Source of the DNA: Rhodococcus antarcticus
GTDB lineage: Bacteria; Actinomycetota; Actinomycetes; Mycobacteriales; Mycobacteriaceae
Direction: 5' to 3'
DNA length: 64,000 nucleotides
Assembly: GCF_026153295.1 (NCBI RefSeq)
Contig: NZ_CP110617.1
Span: 35,636 to 99,635 of the forward strand
Below the pieces are notes generated by a model that had not been told where the DNA came from, searched no databases, and saw nothing but the letters and a program-made list of their open reading frames with translations. A program made the translations under genes and the position numbers. Position 1 is the stretch's first letter. Every line of letters starts with the position of its first letter. Below are positions 1 to 8,118 of this stretch, piece after piece.

Positions 1-768
1 ATCGCCTTCGTCCTGTTCAAGCCCGTCGCCGCCATCCTCTACAGCGCAGGCTTCCTGCTGCTCACCGGCGGCAACGCCACCACCTCCGACGATCCGAGCG
101 TGGACGCCACCATCGGCACCCTGCAGGGCCTGGCCCTGCTCACGGTGGCCGCGCTGGCGTTGCCGGCGCTGCTGCGGTTCGTGTCCCCGCTGACCTCAGC
201 GGGGTCGGGCTCGATGAGCGGTGCCGCCGCCCTGGCGGGCACCGTCGCCGTCGGCGCTGCCGTCGTCACGATGGGCGGTGGAGCCGCCGCTGCCGGTGCC
301 GGTGGCGGGGCCAGTGCGGGCGGGGCCGCCTCGGGCGCTGGTGCTGGTGCTGGTGCCGGTGCCGGTGGTGGTGCTGGTGCCGCCGGCGGTCAGGGCCCGG
401 CCGGCGGCGGAGGCAGCCCCGGTGGGAGCTCCGGCGGCTCCGGTGGCGGCTCTGGTGGTGGTGGCGTCGCCGGTGGTGGCGCGACCCCGTCCGGTGGTGG
501 TTCCGCCGAGGACCCCGGTGCCGGTGCAGGAGGTGGCAGTGGCAGCGGTAGTGGGGGCGGTGGTGGCTCGGCACCGCCGCCACGACCGGCGCCGTCGGAG
601 GGTGGGAGTGGCGCCGACCGCCCCGCCCCCGCCTACGCCGGGGCGGCATCCGGGTCGCGGATGGCCGCGGCCAGCAACGGTGTCCGGGTGATGACCGCGG
701 CCGCGGAGAACGCCGCCACCGATCACAGCGAGCCCTCCGGGGCCCGCCACGAACAGCAGACCCAGTGA
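1..768 (+). CDS. TrbL/VirB6-like conjugal transfer membrane protein, C-terminal part
   Basis: The gene is cut by the window start; codons run in frame from base 1 to the stop at 766. The visible 255 residues begin with hydrophobic stretches (about residues 1-25 and 40-60, plus one near 78-95), followed by a tail of roughly 130 residues made almost only of Gly, Ala and Ser. Membrane proteins with a Gly/Ser-rich tail just upstream of an SCO6880-type gene and a VirB4-like ATPase are usual in actinobacterial conjugation operons, where they would form part of the inner-membrane channel. The family call rests on this context and shape, not on a catalytic motif. The low-complexity tail makes homology searching unreliable. 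Confidence 0.55.
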   Translation: MAFVLFKPVAAILYSAGFLLLTGGNATTSDDPSVDATIGTLQGLALLTVAALALPALLRFVSPLTSAGSGSMSGAAALAGTVAVGAAVVTMGGGAAAAGAGGGASAGGAASGAGAGAGAGAGGGAGAAGGQGPAGGGGSPGGSSGGSGGGSGGGGVAGGGATPSGGGSAEDPGAGAGGGSGSGSGGGGGSAPPPRPAPSEGGSGADRPAPAYAGAASGSRMAAASNGVRVMTAAAENAATDHSEPSGARHEQQTQ

Positions 769-796
769 TGCGCACCGACGGTAAGGACGTGACCTT

Positions 797-2311
797 GTGA
801 CCACCCCGCAGATCGTGGAGCCCGTGCGCTACGGCAACCTCCGCAACCCCCGCCGCCCCGGCGTGGCCGGACTGTCCCTCGCCGCCACCGTGCTGGCCGG
901 GTCCTCGGCGCTGGCGGTGGTGACGTCGATGATGGCGTTCAACCTGGCCACCGCCGGCGTGGTGCTGGTGGTGGCCGTGGTGGTCCTCGCCCCCCTGGTC
1001 CAGACCGACCGGGAGGGCCGCATCGGCTACCAGCGGATCGTGGCGCGCTTGCGGCACCGGCGGGCGGCGAAGGCCGGGCGCACCACCTACGTCGCCGGCC
1101 CCGCGTCGACCGGCACCCCCGACGGCCGCACCCGGCTGCCCGGGTTGGCTGCGGCCACGGAGCTGCTGGAGGGCCACGACGTGTACGGCACCCCGTTCGC
1201 CGTGCTGCACACCAAGGCCACCGACCACTACTCCGTGGTCTTCCAGGGTGAGGCCGATGGTGACGACCTGGTCGACCAGTCGGTGACGGACGCCCAGGTC
1301 GCGCACTGGGGTGGGTGGCTGGCCCGGTTGGGTCAGGAGGCCGACGTCGCCGCCGCGTCGGTGACGGTGGAGACCGCGCCGGACCCCGGTACCCGGCTGA
1401 CCCGCATGATCCGTGGCCACCAGCAGCCCGGGGCCCCTGAGTTCGCCGCGACCACCCTCGACGAGATCGTGGCCAACTACCCCTCGGCGTCCAGCATCAT
1501 CACCACCCGCATCGCGATGACGTTCACCGGCAAGGCCCGCAGCGACGAGACCCGCCGCAGCCCGGCCCAGATGCTGGAGTACCTGGCCCGAGTGGTGCCC
1601 GGCTACCGCAACCACCTGCGGGTCACCGGTGCCGGGACGTCGGTGCGAATGATGAGCGCCGCGGACCTCACCGACGCCATCCGCGTCTGCTTCGACCCGT
1701 CGGTGTCGCAGCTGGTCGACGAGCAGCGGGCCGAGAACCCGAACGGCACGGGCCTGACGTGGTCCGAGGCCGGACCCGCCTTCGCCCAGGAGCACCCCGA
1801 CCGCTACGCCCACGACGGGGCGTTCTCCATGGTGTGGCAGATGCGCCAGCCCCCCACCGGGGTGTTCACCGACACCGTGCTGAAAGCGTTGTTGGCCCCG
1901 CACCCCGACATCGCCCGCAAACGGGTCACCATCATCTACCGCCCCGAGTCCGCCGAGGCCGCCGCGACGATCGTGGAGCGCGACGTCCGCGACGCCAACA
2001 CGATCATGACCGGCAAGGCCCGCGCCCAGCACCGGGACTCCACCGCCCTGCGGGCAGCGAACAAGGCCGCCTCCGAGGAAGCCGAAGGCGCCGGGCTGGT
2101 CCGCTTCGGGATGATCGTCACCGCCACCGTCACCACCGAGGCAGGTTTGCAGCGGGCCGCGTCCACGATCAACCAGCTCTCCGCCCCGGTGAAGCTGCGG
2201 CTGCGCCTGGCCCGGCACAACCAGGCCGCCGCGTTCACCGCCGGGCTGCCCCTGGGCCTGGTCCTGCCCGCGCACCTGCTGCTCCCGGACATGCTGCGGG
2301 ACGCCCTGTGA
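797..2311 (+). CDS. SCO6880-type conjugation protein (PrgI-like N-terminus)
   Basis: This 504-residue protein has two closely spaced membrane segments near residues 24-70 and then a long soluble domain. It matches the SCO6880 type of protein found beside VirB4-like ATPases in Streptomyces and other actinobacterial conjugative elements, where it is thought to be a membrane-linked component of the transfer apparatus; its exact job is not known. The GTG at 797 is preceded by an AAGGA-like ribosome site. Its stop codon overlaps the GTG of the ATPase gene by 4 bases, so the two are probably translationally coupled. Confidence 0.75.
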   Translation: MTTPQIVEPVRYGNLRNPRRPGVAGLSLAATVLAGSSALAVVTSMMAFNLATAGVVLVVAVVVLAPLVQTDREGRIGYQRIVARLRHRRAAKAGRTTYVAGPASTGTPDGRTRLPGLAAATELLEGHDVYGTPFAVLHTKATDHYSVVFQGEADGDDLVDQSVTDAQVAHWGGWLARLGQEADVAAASVTVETAPDPGTRLTRMIRGHQQPGAPEFAATTLDEIVANYPSASSIITTRIAMTFTGKARSDETRRSPAQMLEYLARVVPGYRNHLRVTGAGTSVRMMSAADLTDAIRVCFDPSVSQLVDEQRAENPNGTGLTWSEAGPAFAQEHPDRYAHDGAFSMVWQMRQPPTGVFTDTVLKALLAPHPDIARKRVTIIYRPESAEAAATIVERDVRDANTIMTGKARAQHRDSTALRAANKAASEEAEGAGLVRFGMIVTATVTTEAGLQRAASTINQLSAPVKLRLRLARHNQAAAFTAGLPLGLVLPAHLLLPDMLRDAL

Positions 2312-4005
2312 GCACCCGAGGGGACCTGAGCCCAGGGCAGCAGGGGGGTCAGCAGCCGGGGCACCAGCTGCAGGTGTCACCGGCAGATGACCGTGACCCG
2401 AACATGACGATGCGCATCCCCGCCCGGCAGGTCCCGCCGCGGCTGCACACCCCGCCGACGATCGCCGCACCCCTGACGCGGGCGCAGCGCAAGTCCGCCC
2501 GGAAGGCGACCCGCGCCGCCGCACGCGTGGAGCGGGCGAACCGGCCCGGTGCCCGCGGGTGGCGCCGCCCGGGTGGGGGTTCGGTGGCGTGGGTGGAGGC
2601 ACCCCCGGAGTTCCGGGGCACCACCGTGCAGGTGTGCGGGTTGTGGCCGTTCACCGCCGGCTCGGGCACCCCCACCGACGGGGTGCCGTTGGGTCGTCAC
2701 CTGCTGTCGGGGGCCACGGTGTGTGGGGACCCGCTGTTCTGGTTCCTCGCCGGCCGCATCTCCAACCCCTCCGGGTTCATCCTCGGTCGCCCCGGGCTGG
2801 GCAAGTCGTCGTTGGCCCGTCGGATCGTGAACGTGTCCACCGGGTTCGGGATCATCCCCCTGATCCTGGCGGACCTGAAGCCGGACTACCCCCCTTTGGT
2901 GCGGGCCCTGGGGGGGCAGGTCATCGTCGTCGGACGCGGCCGTGGCTACGTCAACCCCCTGGACCCCGGACCCCTCGCCGGGGATCTCCACCTGCTCCCA
3001 GTGGTGGCGCGGGAGCGGGTCGCCGCCGAGCAGCTCGCGCGCGCCCTCAACGTCCTGACCGGGCTGCTCGAGCTGGTCCGCGGTGGGCGGCTCACCGACC
3101 GGGAGCAGACCATGCTCGCCGCCGCCCTGCGCGTGCTCTACGCCGACCCCGACGGCCGGGTCCCGGTGATGGGCGACGTGCTCGACCTGGTGGCGTCGCG
3201 GCACCCGCGGGTGCGGGCGGTGTCGCTGGACCGCGGTGACGACGACCGCTACGACGACGTCACCGAGAACCTTCAGACCGCGCTGATGGCGTTGTGTGAG
3301 GACGGGCAGTTCGGGGACACCTTCGCCCGCCCCACCAGCGTGCCCATGCTGCTGGACCGGGCCGTGGTCTTCGACGTCTCCGCCATCGACGACGCGGAGA
3401 TCATGTTGCAGGCCGCCGTCCAGCTCGTGTGCTGGTCCTACGGCCAGTCCGCGGTGTCCGCGGCGAAGGAGCTGGCGGAGGCGGGGCTGCGCCCGCAGCA
3501 GTACTACCTGATGGTCATGGACGAGCTGTGGCGCACCCTGCGGGCCTCAACGGAGATGGTCGACCGCGTCGATGCGATCACCCGGCTGAACCGGCAGAAG
3601 ATGCTCGGCCAGCTCCTCATCACCCACACCATGAACGACCTGAAGCTCTCCGACGCGACCGCCACGGCGAAGGCGTGGGGGTTCGTGGAACGCTCGGAGA
3701 TGGTGTTCATCGGCGGCCTCGCCCCCGCCGAGATGGGCAACCTCACCCAGGTCTTCGCCATGAGCACCGCCGAGACGCAGATGATCGCCGAGTGGTCCAC
3801 CGAAGGTGGGTTCTCCTCCGAGACCGGCACCCAGGCCGTCCCCCCGGGCCGGGGCAAGTTCCTGCTGAAGATCGGGAAGAACCCCGGCACCCCCTTCGAG
3901 GTGGAGCTCACCGCCACCGAGCGCGACGTCAACAACACCAACCGCGGCTGGGAACAGCTCCGGGAGCGCCACCGCACCAGCCTGGTCGCTCTGGACAAGT
4001 CGTGA
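2308..4005 (+). CDS. VirB4-like conjugation ATPase
   Basis: This 565-residue ATPase probably powers the conjugation channel at the inner membrane. A Walker A motif, GRPGLGKSS, lies near residue 160, and a Walker B-like segment, VMDELWR, near residue 402. A basic, Arg/Ala-rich N-terminal region of about 80 residues precedes the ATPase core. The GTG at 2308 overlaps the upstream stop by 4 bases and removes a long upstream extension that is only antisense-like open frame. The downstream TraG-like gene starts in the same 4-base overlap manner. It is a bit shorter than classical VirB4 proteins, as is common for the actinobacterial SCO6880-linked ATPases. Confidence 0.8.
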   Translation: MSTRGDLSPGQQGGQQPGHQLQVSPADDRDPNMTMRIPARQVPPRLHTPPTIAAPLTRAQRKSARKATRAAARVERANRPGARGWRRPGGGSVAWVEAPPEFRGTTVQVCGLWPFTAGSGTPTDGVPLGRHLLSGATVCGDPLFWFLAGRISNPSGFILGRPGLGKSSLARRIVNVSTGFGIIPLILADLKPDYPPLVRALGGQVIVVGRGRGYVNPLDPGPLAGDLHLLPVVARERVAAEQLARALNVLTGLLELVRGGRLTDREQTMLAAALRVLYADPDGRVPVMGDVLDLVASRHPRVRAVSLDRGDDDRYDDVTENLQTALMALCEDGQFGDTFARPTSVPMLLDRAVVFDVSAIDDAEIMLQAAVQLVCWSYGQSAVSAAKELAEAGLRPQQYYLMVMDELWRTLRASTEMVDRVDAITRLNRQKMLGQLLITHTMNDLKLSDATATAKAWGFVERSEMVFIGGLAPAEMGNLTQVFAMSTAETQMIAEWSTEGGFSSETGTQAVPPGRGKFLLKIGKNPGTPFEVELTATERDVNNTNRGWEQLRERHRTSLVALDKS

Positions 4006-5816
4006 GTGCCCCCACCCGCAACCCGGACCGGCTGTGGCTGTGGATCGCGGTCGCTGTTGTGGCCGTGATTGGGCTGCTCGGGGTGCTGTGGGCAGCGGTG
4101 TACGCCGGGGCCGGCAACGCCGGACAGCCCACCCCCGGCGGCCCGGTCACCCTGGTGGTCGACCTGGCCACCGGCACCCGGGCGTGGCCCGGCGGCATCT
4201 CCACCGTCCTGGCCATCGGGGTACCGCTGCTCGTGGTCGTGCTCGCGGTGGCGTGGTGGCTGGTGTTCGGCACCACCACCAGGGCCCGCGTCGACCCGGC
4301 CGCGAAAGACCTCGCCCGGCCCCGTGACCTCGCGGGGTTGACCCCCACCGCGGTGAAGGCCTCCGCGGCGACGCTGCGTCCCGGGGCCGACCTCACCGAC
4401 CCCGGCAGCTGGGGCGTCCTGCTCGGGGTCACCCTCGGTGGCCGGGTCCCGCTGCGCATGGACTGGGAGTCCGTCGCTGTGTGCGTCGCCGGGCCCCGGG
4501 TCGGCAAGTCCATGTCCCTGGCCATCCCCGCCCTGGTCGCGGCCCCCGGCCCGGCGGTGGCCACCTCCAACAAGGCCGACCTGCACGACGCCACCCGGTC
4601 GCTGCGCATGGCCCGCGGCCGGGTGTGGGTCTTCGACCCCCAGAACATCGCCAGCACCGAGCCGGCCTCGGCGTGGTGGGTAAACCTGCTCGCGTCGGTG
4701 TACAGCCCAGCCACCGCCGAACGCCTGGCCGGGCACCTCGCTGACGGCAACACCGACCCCGGCGCCACCCCGGACGCCTACTTCGAGCCCGAAGGCCGCT
4801 CCCTGCTGGCCACCTACATCCTCGCCGCCGCAGTCTCCGGTGGTGACCTGCTGCACGTCCTGCACTGGATCACCAGCGCAAGCTCCGATGTGCCGCACCG
4901 CCTGCTCGCCCAGCACGACCAGCCCGCCGCCGCCGCCACCGCCCGGCGGTACCTGGAGATCACCCCGAAGCAGCGCGACGGCCTGTTCGGCACCGCGGCC
5001 AAGATGATCCGCGTCCTCACCGAACCGGCCTACTCCCAGTGGGTCACCCCACCGGTGCGGGTCACCTTCACCGAGGACGCCGGCCGCCTGGTCGCGGTGC
5101 CGCAGGCACCGTGGCGTGACCAGGTGCCGGAGTTCGACCCGCTCGGCTTCGTCACCTCCACCGGGGACACCCTCTACGCCCTGTCCATCGAGGGGCGGGC
5201 CGCGGCGACGTCGCTGACCACCGCCCTGACCGCCATGCTGTTCGACGCCGGCCAGCTCGCCGCCACCCGCACCCCCACCCGCCGGCTGGCCACCCCGCTG
5301 CTGTTCGTCCTCGACGAGGCCGCGAACGTGTGCCGCATCCGGGCGCTGCCCGACCTGTACTCCCACTTCGGGTCCCGCGGCATGCCCGTCATCACCATCC
5401 TGCAGTCCTGGTCCCAAGGCTGCGAGGTGTTCGGCGAGGCCGGGATGCGCAAGCTCTGGTCCGCGGCCAACGCCAAGCTCTACCTCGGCGGGGTGAGCGA
5501 GGCCGGGTTCCTCCGCGACCTGTCCGCCGTCGTCGGCGAGCACGACGTCCAGCGCTGGTCCACCTCGAGTTCCCGCAACGGCGGGTCCCGCTCCCAGTCC
5601 TGGTCACGGGAGCCGATCCTGAGCGTCGCCCAGCTCCAGGCCCTCGACCGCGGCCGCGCCGTGCTGCTCACCTCCGGCAACCCGGCCGCACTCATTGCCA
5701 CCGTCCCCTGGACCCACGGCCCGGATGCGGACAACATCCGGGCTTCGCTGGCCTACTGGGCACCGGACGCAGAGACCGCCGACACCCGCGTCGCACGTGG
5801 CTGGGGGCCGGCGTGA
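4002..5816 (+). CDS. TraG/VirD4-type coupling protein
   Basis: This 604-residue type IV coupling protein would bring the relaxase-DNA complex to the transfer channel. Two N-terminal membrane helices (about residues 12-32 and 66-88) are followed by a P-loop, GPRVGKSMS, near residue 164, and a Walker B, FVLDEAANV, near residue 434. These are the hallmarks of the VirD4/TraG/TraD group. The GTG at 4002 overlaps the ATPase stop by 4 bases. The protein's own stop overlaps the next gene's GTG by 4 bases, so four transfer genes form one coupled operon. The relaxase that it would serve may be the one at 37.6-39.1 kb, but that is inference. Confidence 0.85.
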   Translation: MSAPTRNPDRLWLWIAVAVVAVIGLLGVLWAAVYAGAGNAGQPTPGGPVTLVVDLATGTRAWPGGISTVLAIGVPLLVVVLAVAWWLVFGTTTRARVDPAAKDLARPRDLAGLTPTAVKASAATLRPGADLTDPGSWGVLLGVTLGGRVPLRMDWESVAVCVAGPRVGKSMSLAIPALVAAPGPAVATSNKADLHDATRSLRMARGRVWVFDPQNIASTEPASAWWVNLLASVYSPATAERLAGHLADGNTDPGATPDAYFEPEGRSLLATYILAAAVSGGDLLHVLHWITSASSDVPHRLLAQHDQPAAAATARRYLEITPKQRDGLFGTAAKMIRVLTEPAYSQWVTPPVRVTFTEDAGRLVAVPQAPWRDQVPEFDPLGFVTSTGDTLYALSIEGRAAATSLTTALTAMLFDAGQLAATRTPTRRLATPLLFVLDEAANVCRIRALPDLYSHFGSRGMPVITILQSWSQGCEVFGEAGMRKLWSAANAKLYLGGVSEAGFLRDLSAVVGEHDVQRWSTSSSRNGGSRSQSWSREPILSVAQLQALDRGRAVLLTSGNPAALIATVPWTHGPDADNIRASLAYWAPDAETADTRVARGWGPA

Positions 5817-6445
5817 GCGGCTACGACGACGACGGACCGGTCGTCCCGGCAGCCGACGGCGACGGCCCGGGCGGTGATGGCCAGGGTGCCCGGTCGGTGC
5901 TGGCATTGACGGTGGAGCTGGGAGACGCCGTCGACCGAGCGGTGCTCAAGCGGGTGCAGACCGAGGCCGACGCCATGGCTGCGATCGCGTTCGAGGAGCT
6001 GCTGACCCCGGAGCTGTCGGTGGTCCTGCAGGAGCGGGCCCGGCAGGCCACCGCCGCGGTGCTGGACAACCGGGACGACGACCACACCGCGGAGCTCGCG
6101 GGCGCCGGCCCCTTGTTCACCACCGTGCAGGACTGGGTGGCCGGCTTCCTCGCCCGCGTCATCGTCCGGTGGCCCTCCCAGGACTTCATCTGGTGCCCAC
6201 GTTGGTGGGCCCACGCCGAGGTCGTCTCCCGCCTCACCGGGCTCTGGATCACCTGGGAGCAGGCCCGGCTCGGATCCCCCGCAGACATCAACACGTGGTG
6301 GCTGCAGCAGCTCGACCCGCACCTGGCCGTCATCACCGCCCAGGGCGGACCGCTCACCGGCTGCAACCAGAACGAGGGGCACGGCGGCACCAGGGCCGGA
6401 CTGCGCATCGAGCCACCACCACCCGGGACCTTCGAGTCCCCCTGA
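5813..6445 (+). CDS. DUF4913 family protein
   Basis: This 210-residue protein has an acidic N-terminus and the conserved C-terminal DUF4913 pattern: FIWCPRWWAHAEVVSRL, then LWITWEQAR, then a WW-QQLDPHL segment. DUF4913 proteins are common as the last gene of actinobacterial conjugation operons; no biochemical role is established. The GTG at 5813 overlaps the TraG stop by 4 bases, so it belongs to the same transcript. This is the last clear gene of the transfer block. Confidence 0.8.
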   Translation: MSGYDDDGPVVPAADGDGPGGDGQGARSVLALTVELGDAVDRAVLKRVQTEADAMAAIAFEELLTPELSVVLQERARQATAAVLDNRDDDHTAELAGAGPLFTTVQDWVAGFLARVIVRWPSQDFIWCPRWWAHAEVVSRLTGLWITWEQARLGSPADINTWWLQQLDPHLAVITAQGGPLTGCNQNEGHGGTRAGLRIEPPPPGTFESP

Positions 6446-6946
6446 ACCTGGGTGCCGGCGTCCCACCCCTTCGCCGAGCACCCCTGCCTGGGGCGCTGGT
6501 CCCATCCCCCCTGGTCCAGCGCCCCCCACCCGTCGGGTGGGGACCTTCGCCGTGCGGGCTGCGGCTGCTGTCGTGCGGGTCGTCTCAGCCGAGGGTGTCT
6601 CAGTTCCTCAGAAGTGAGACACCGGACGGCACCGCAGCAGGCCCCGTCACCGGAATGTTCTCCGGACAGGGCCTACGGGACGCGCCGGCGCTCGCCCCCT
6701 CTGTGGCCTGCCGCTATCCCGGTAGCGGTTTCTCTTGCGGGGCGGCCGGACGGGCTGAGGTGAGTGGCAACGACTACCGGGGTGGGTGGGTGTGAATCCC
6801 CGGCAGACGCACTTCTCCCGCCACCCGCCTGTCTGGTGATGGACTTTCGACCCTGGTGCGAGCACGAGGCCGGAGGTCGAATAACGCATGGAGTACGCGG
6901 GTTTGACGATGGGTGCCGACGCGGGTCGTGGCTGGGGGTGCTCGGC
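6446..6946. other. Intergenic stretch after the transfer operon
   Basis: No gene is recognised here. The only structure seen is the inverted repeat at 6594-6623 and a second GTCTCAG at about 6582. The stretch separates the conjugation operon from unrelated accessory genes, so it may hold an element boundary. Confidence 0.4.
6594..6623. repeat. Inverted repeat GGTGTCTCA-N12-TGAGACACC
   Basis: The two 9-base arms are perfect complements around a 12-base centre. Size and layout (about 30 bases, short arms, with a direct GTCTCAG copy 15 bases upstream) resemble a serine-recombinase or invertase binding site. A transcription-factor operator or a weak terminator is also possible. No recombinase gene lies beside it. 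Confidence 0.4.
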
Positions 6947-7287
6947 GTGAGCGGGGGGACGTCGCAGGAGGTGATCGAGGAGCTCAAGGTGAGCACGCGG
7001 TCGTTGGCGCAGGCTGCGCCGGCGACCTGGACCGCCTTCGCGGATCTGCATCGTGGCGCCGTGGCTGACGGTGCCCTGTCGGGGAAGGTCAAGGAGCTGA
7101 TGACGCTGGCCACCGCGACGGTCAAGCCGCGCGACGGGTGCATTACCTACCACGGGAAAGCTGCCGCTCGACGGGAGGCGTTGGGGTGGCCCTGCTGATA
7201 GATGGGGGAACTGCGTCGGTGTACGCACCTCGTACGTGGGCGGCGTTCCACGAGTTCACCGAACCGCCGATAGCGCCGCCGTCGTGA
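6947..7287 (+). pseudogene. AhpD-like (carboxymuconolactone decarboxylase family) gene, frameshifted
   Basis: The frame starting at GTG 6947 encodes an AhpD/CMD-type segment with LSGKVKELMTLATATV followed by DGCITYH. It then reads into a premature stop just after a GGGG run at 7183-7186. Adding one G restores EALGVALLIDGGTASVYAPR and an ending that stops at 7285-7287, exactly the expected family C-terminus. About nine residues usually found between the KAAAR and EALG segments are also missing, and the first Cys of the usual CxxC-type motif is replaced. The true stop overlaps the GTG of the next gene, implying the two were once coupled. A sequencing error in the G run would leave only the short internal deletion. 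Confidence 0.7.
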
Positions 7288-7982
7288 CGGTCGTGGGCGT
7301 TGAGTCGCTGGTGCTGGGCGAGCTCGCTCAGCGTGGGCCGGTGCTCGCCGTGGTCGCGCACCCTGACGACGAGAGCTTCGGCCTCGGCGCGGTGATCGCC
7401 GCGTTGCACGTGGAGGGCGCTGACATCCGGGTCCTGTGCCTGACCCGCGGGGAGGCCAGCACTCTCGGGGCGAGCGCTGACCTCGGGGTGGTCAGGTTGC
7501 TCGAGCTGAGGGCCGCTGCGGGCGTGTTGGGGGTGTCGGAGGTCGTCCTGGAGGACTTCGCCGACGGCGGCCTCAGCGGTGTCCCTGTAGCCACTATCGA
7601 CGATGTCCTCAACGCGCAGCTGCGCGATGCGGTGACGCTGCTCGTCTTCGACGTGTCAGGGGTGACAGGCCACCCCGATCATCGGGCGGCGAGCGCTGCG
7701 GCGCTCCGGGTGGCCCGGCGTCACCACCTGGACGTCCTGGAGTGGGGCGTCACCCCCCAGGTCGCTTCCCAGCTGAACATCGAGCTTGCTACCAGCTTCG
7801 TCGCGCTGGCCGGTGATGGCGTCACCGACATCGTGGTCGACCGCACCGTCCAGCTGGCGGCCATCGCCTGCCACCAGAGCCAGGCCCACGACAACCCGGT
7901 CCTGACCCGTCGCCTCGAGCTGCAGGGCACCCTCGAACGCGTCCGCCTGCATCCCGCCGACCGGGTGCAGGGCACCGGATAA
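7284..7982 (+). CDS. PIG-L family deacetylase (LmbE-like)
   Basis: This 232-residue zinc-dependent N-acetylglucosamine-type deacetylase family member has the signature VAHPDDESFG near residue 30 (metal-binding His and Asp residues) and the downstream GHPDHRA motif that supplies the third ligand. A C-terminal ACHQSQ motif is also typical of the family. Members act on GlcNAc-inositol in mycothiol synthesis, on glycopeptide antibiotics, or on other sugar amides; the substrate here cannot be told. The GTG at 7284 overlaps the stop of the broken AhpD-like gene. Confidence 0.85.
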   Translation: MTVVGVESLVLGELAQRGPVLAVVAHPDDESFGLGAVIAALHVEGADIRVLCLTRGEASTLGASADLGVVRLLELRAAAGVLGVSEVVLEDFADGGLSGVPVATIDDVLNAQLRDAVTLLVFDVSGVTGHPDHRAASAAALRVARRHHLDVLEWGVTPQVASQLNIELATSFVALAGDGVTDIVVDRTVQLAAIACHQSQAHDNPVLTRRLELQGTLERVRLHPADRVQGTG

Positions 7983-7985
7983 CAG

Positions 7986-8018
7986 GTGGTACCCCGATCA
8001 CCTTTGTCGGGGTACCAC
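7986..8018. terminator. Hairpin between convergent genes
   Basis: A perfect 12-base-pair stem (GTGGTACCCCGA with its complement) closes a 9-base loop, four bases after the PIG-L stop and ahead of the convergent aminotransferase stop. It is probably a bidirectional terminator; there is no strong T run. Confidence 0.65.
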
Positions 8019-8118
8019 TTAGCCCTGTGGTGCCAGCCGGGACCAGGTCGTTGCACGCCCGGCCGGTAGTTGTCCCAATCGCTTCGCCCTGACGGTGGCG
8101 GGGCAGCGTGATCAGCGG

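Noticed and set aside
280..620. Repetitive GGTGCC-rich stretch as possible CRISPR or minisatellite
   Set aside because: No unique spacers; it is codon repetition of a Gly/Ala/Ser-rich protein tail.
266..2602. Long minus-strand open frame opposite the transfer genes (778 residues)
   Set aside because: It is Gly/Arg/His/Pro-rich and antisense to a coherent, overlapping operon; no motif or ribosome site. A by-product of high GC content.
3504..5543. Minus-strand open frame of 679 residues
   Set aside because: Antisense to the TraG-type gene, whose Walker motifs are clear; composition is artefactual.
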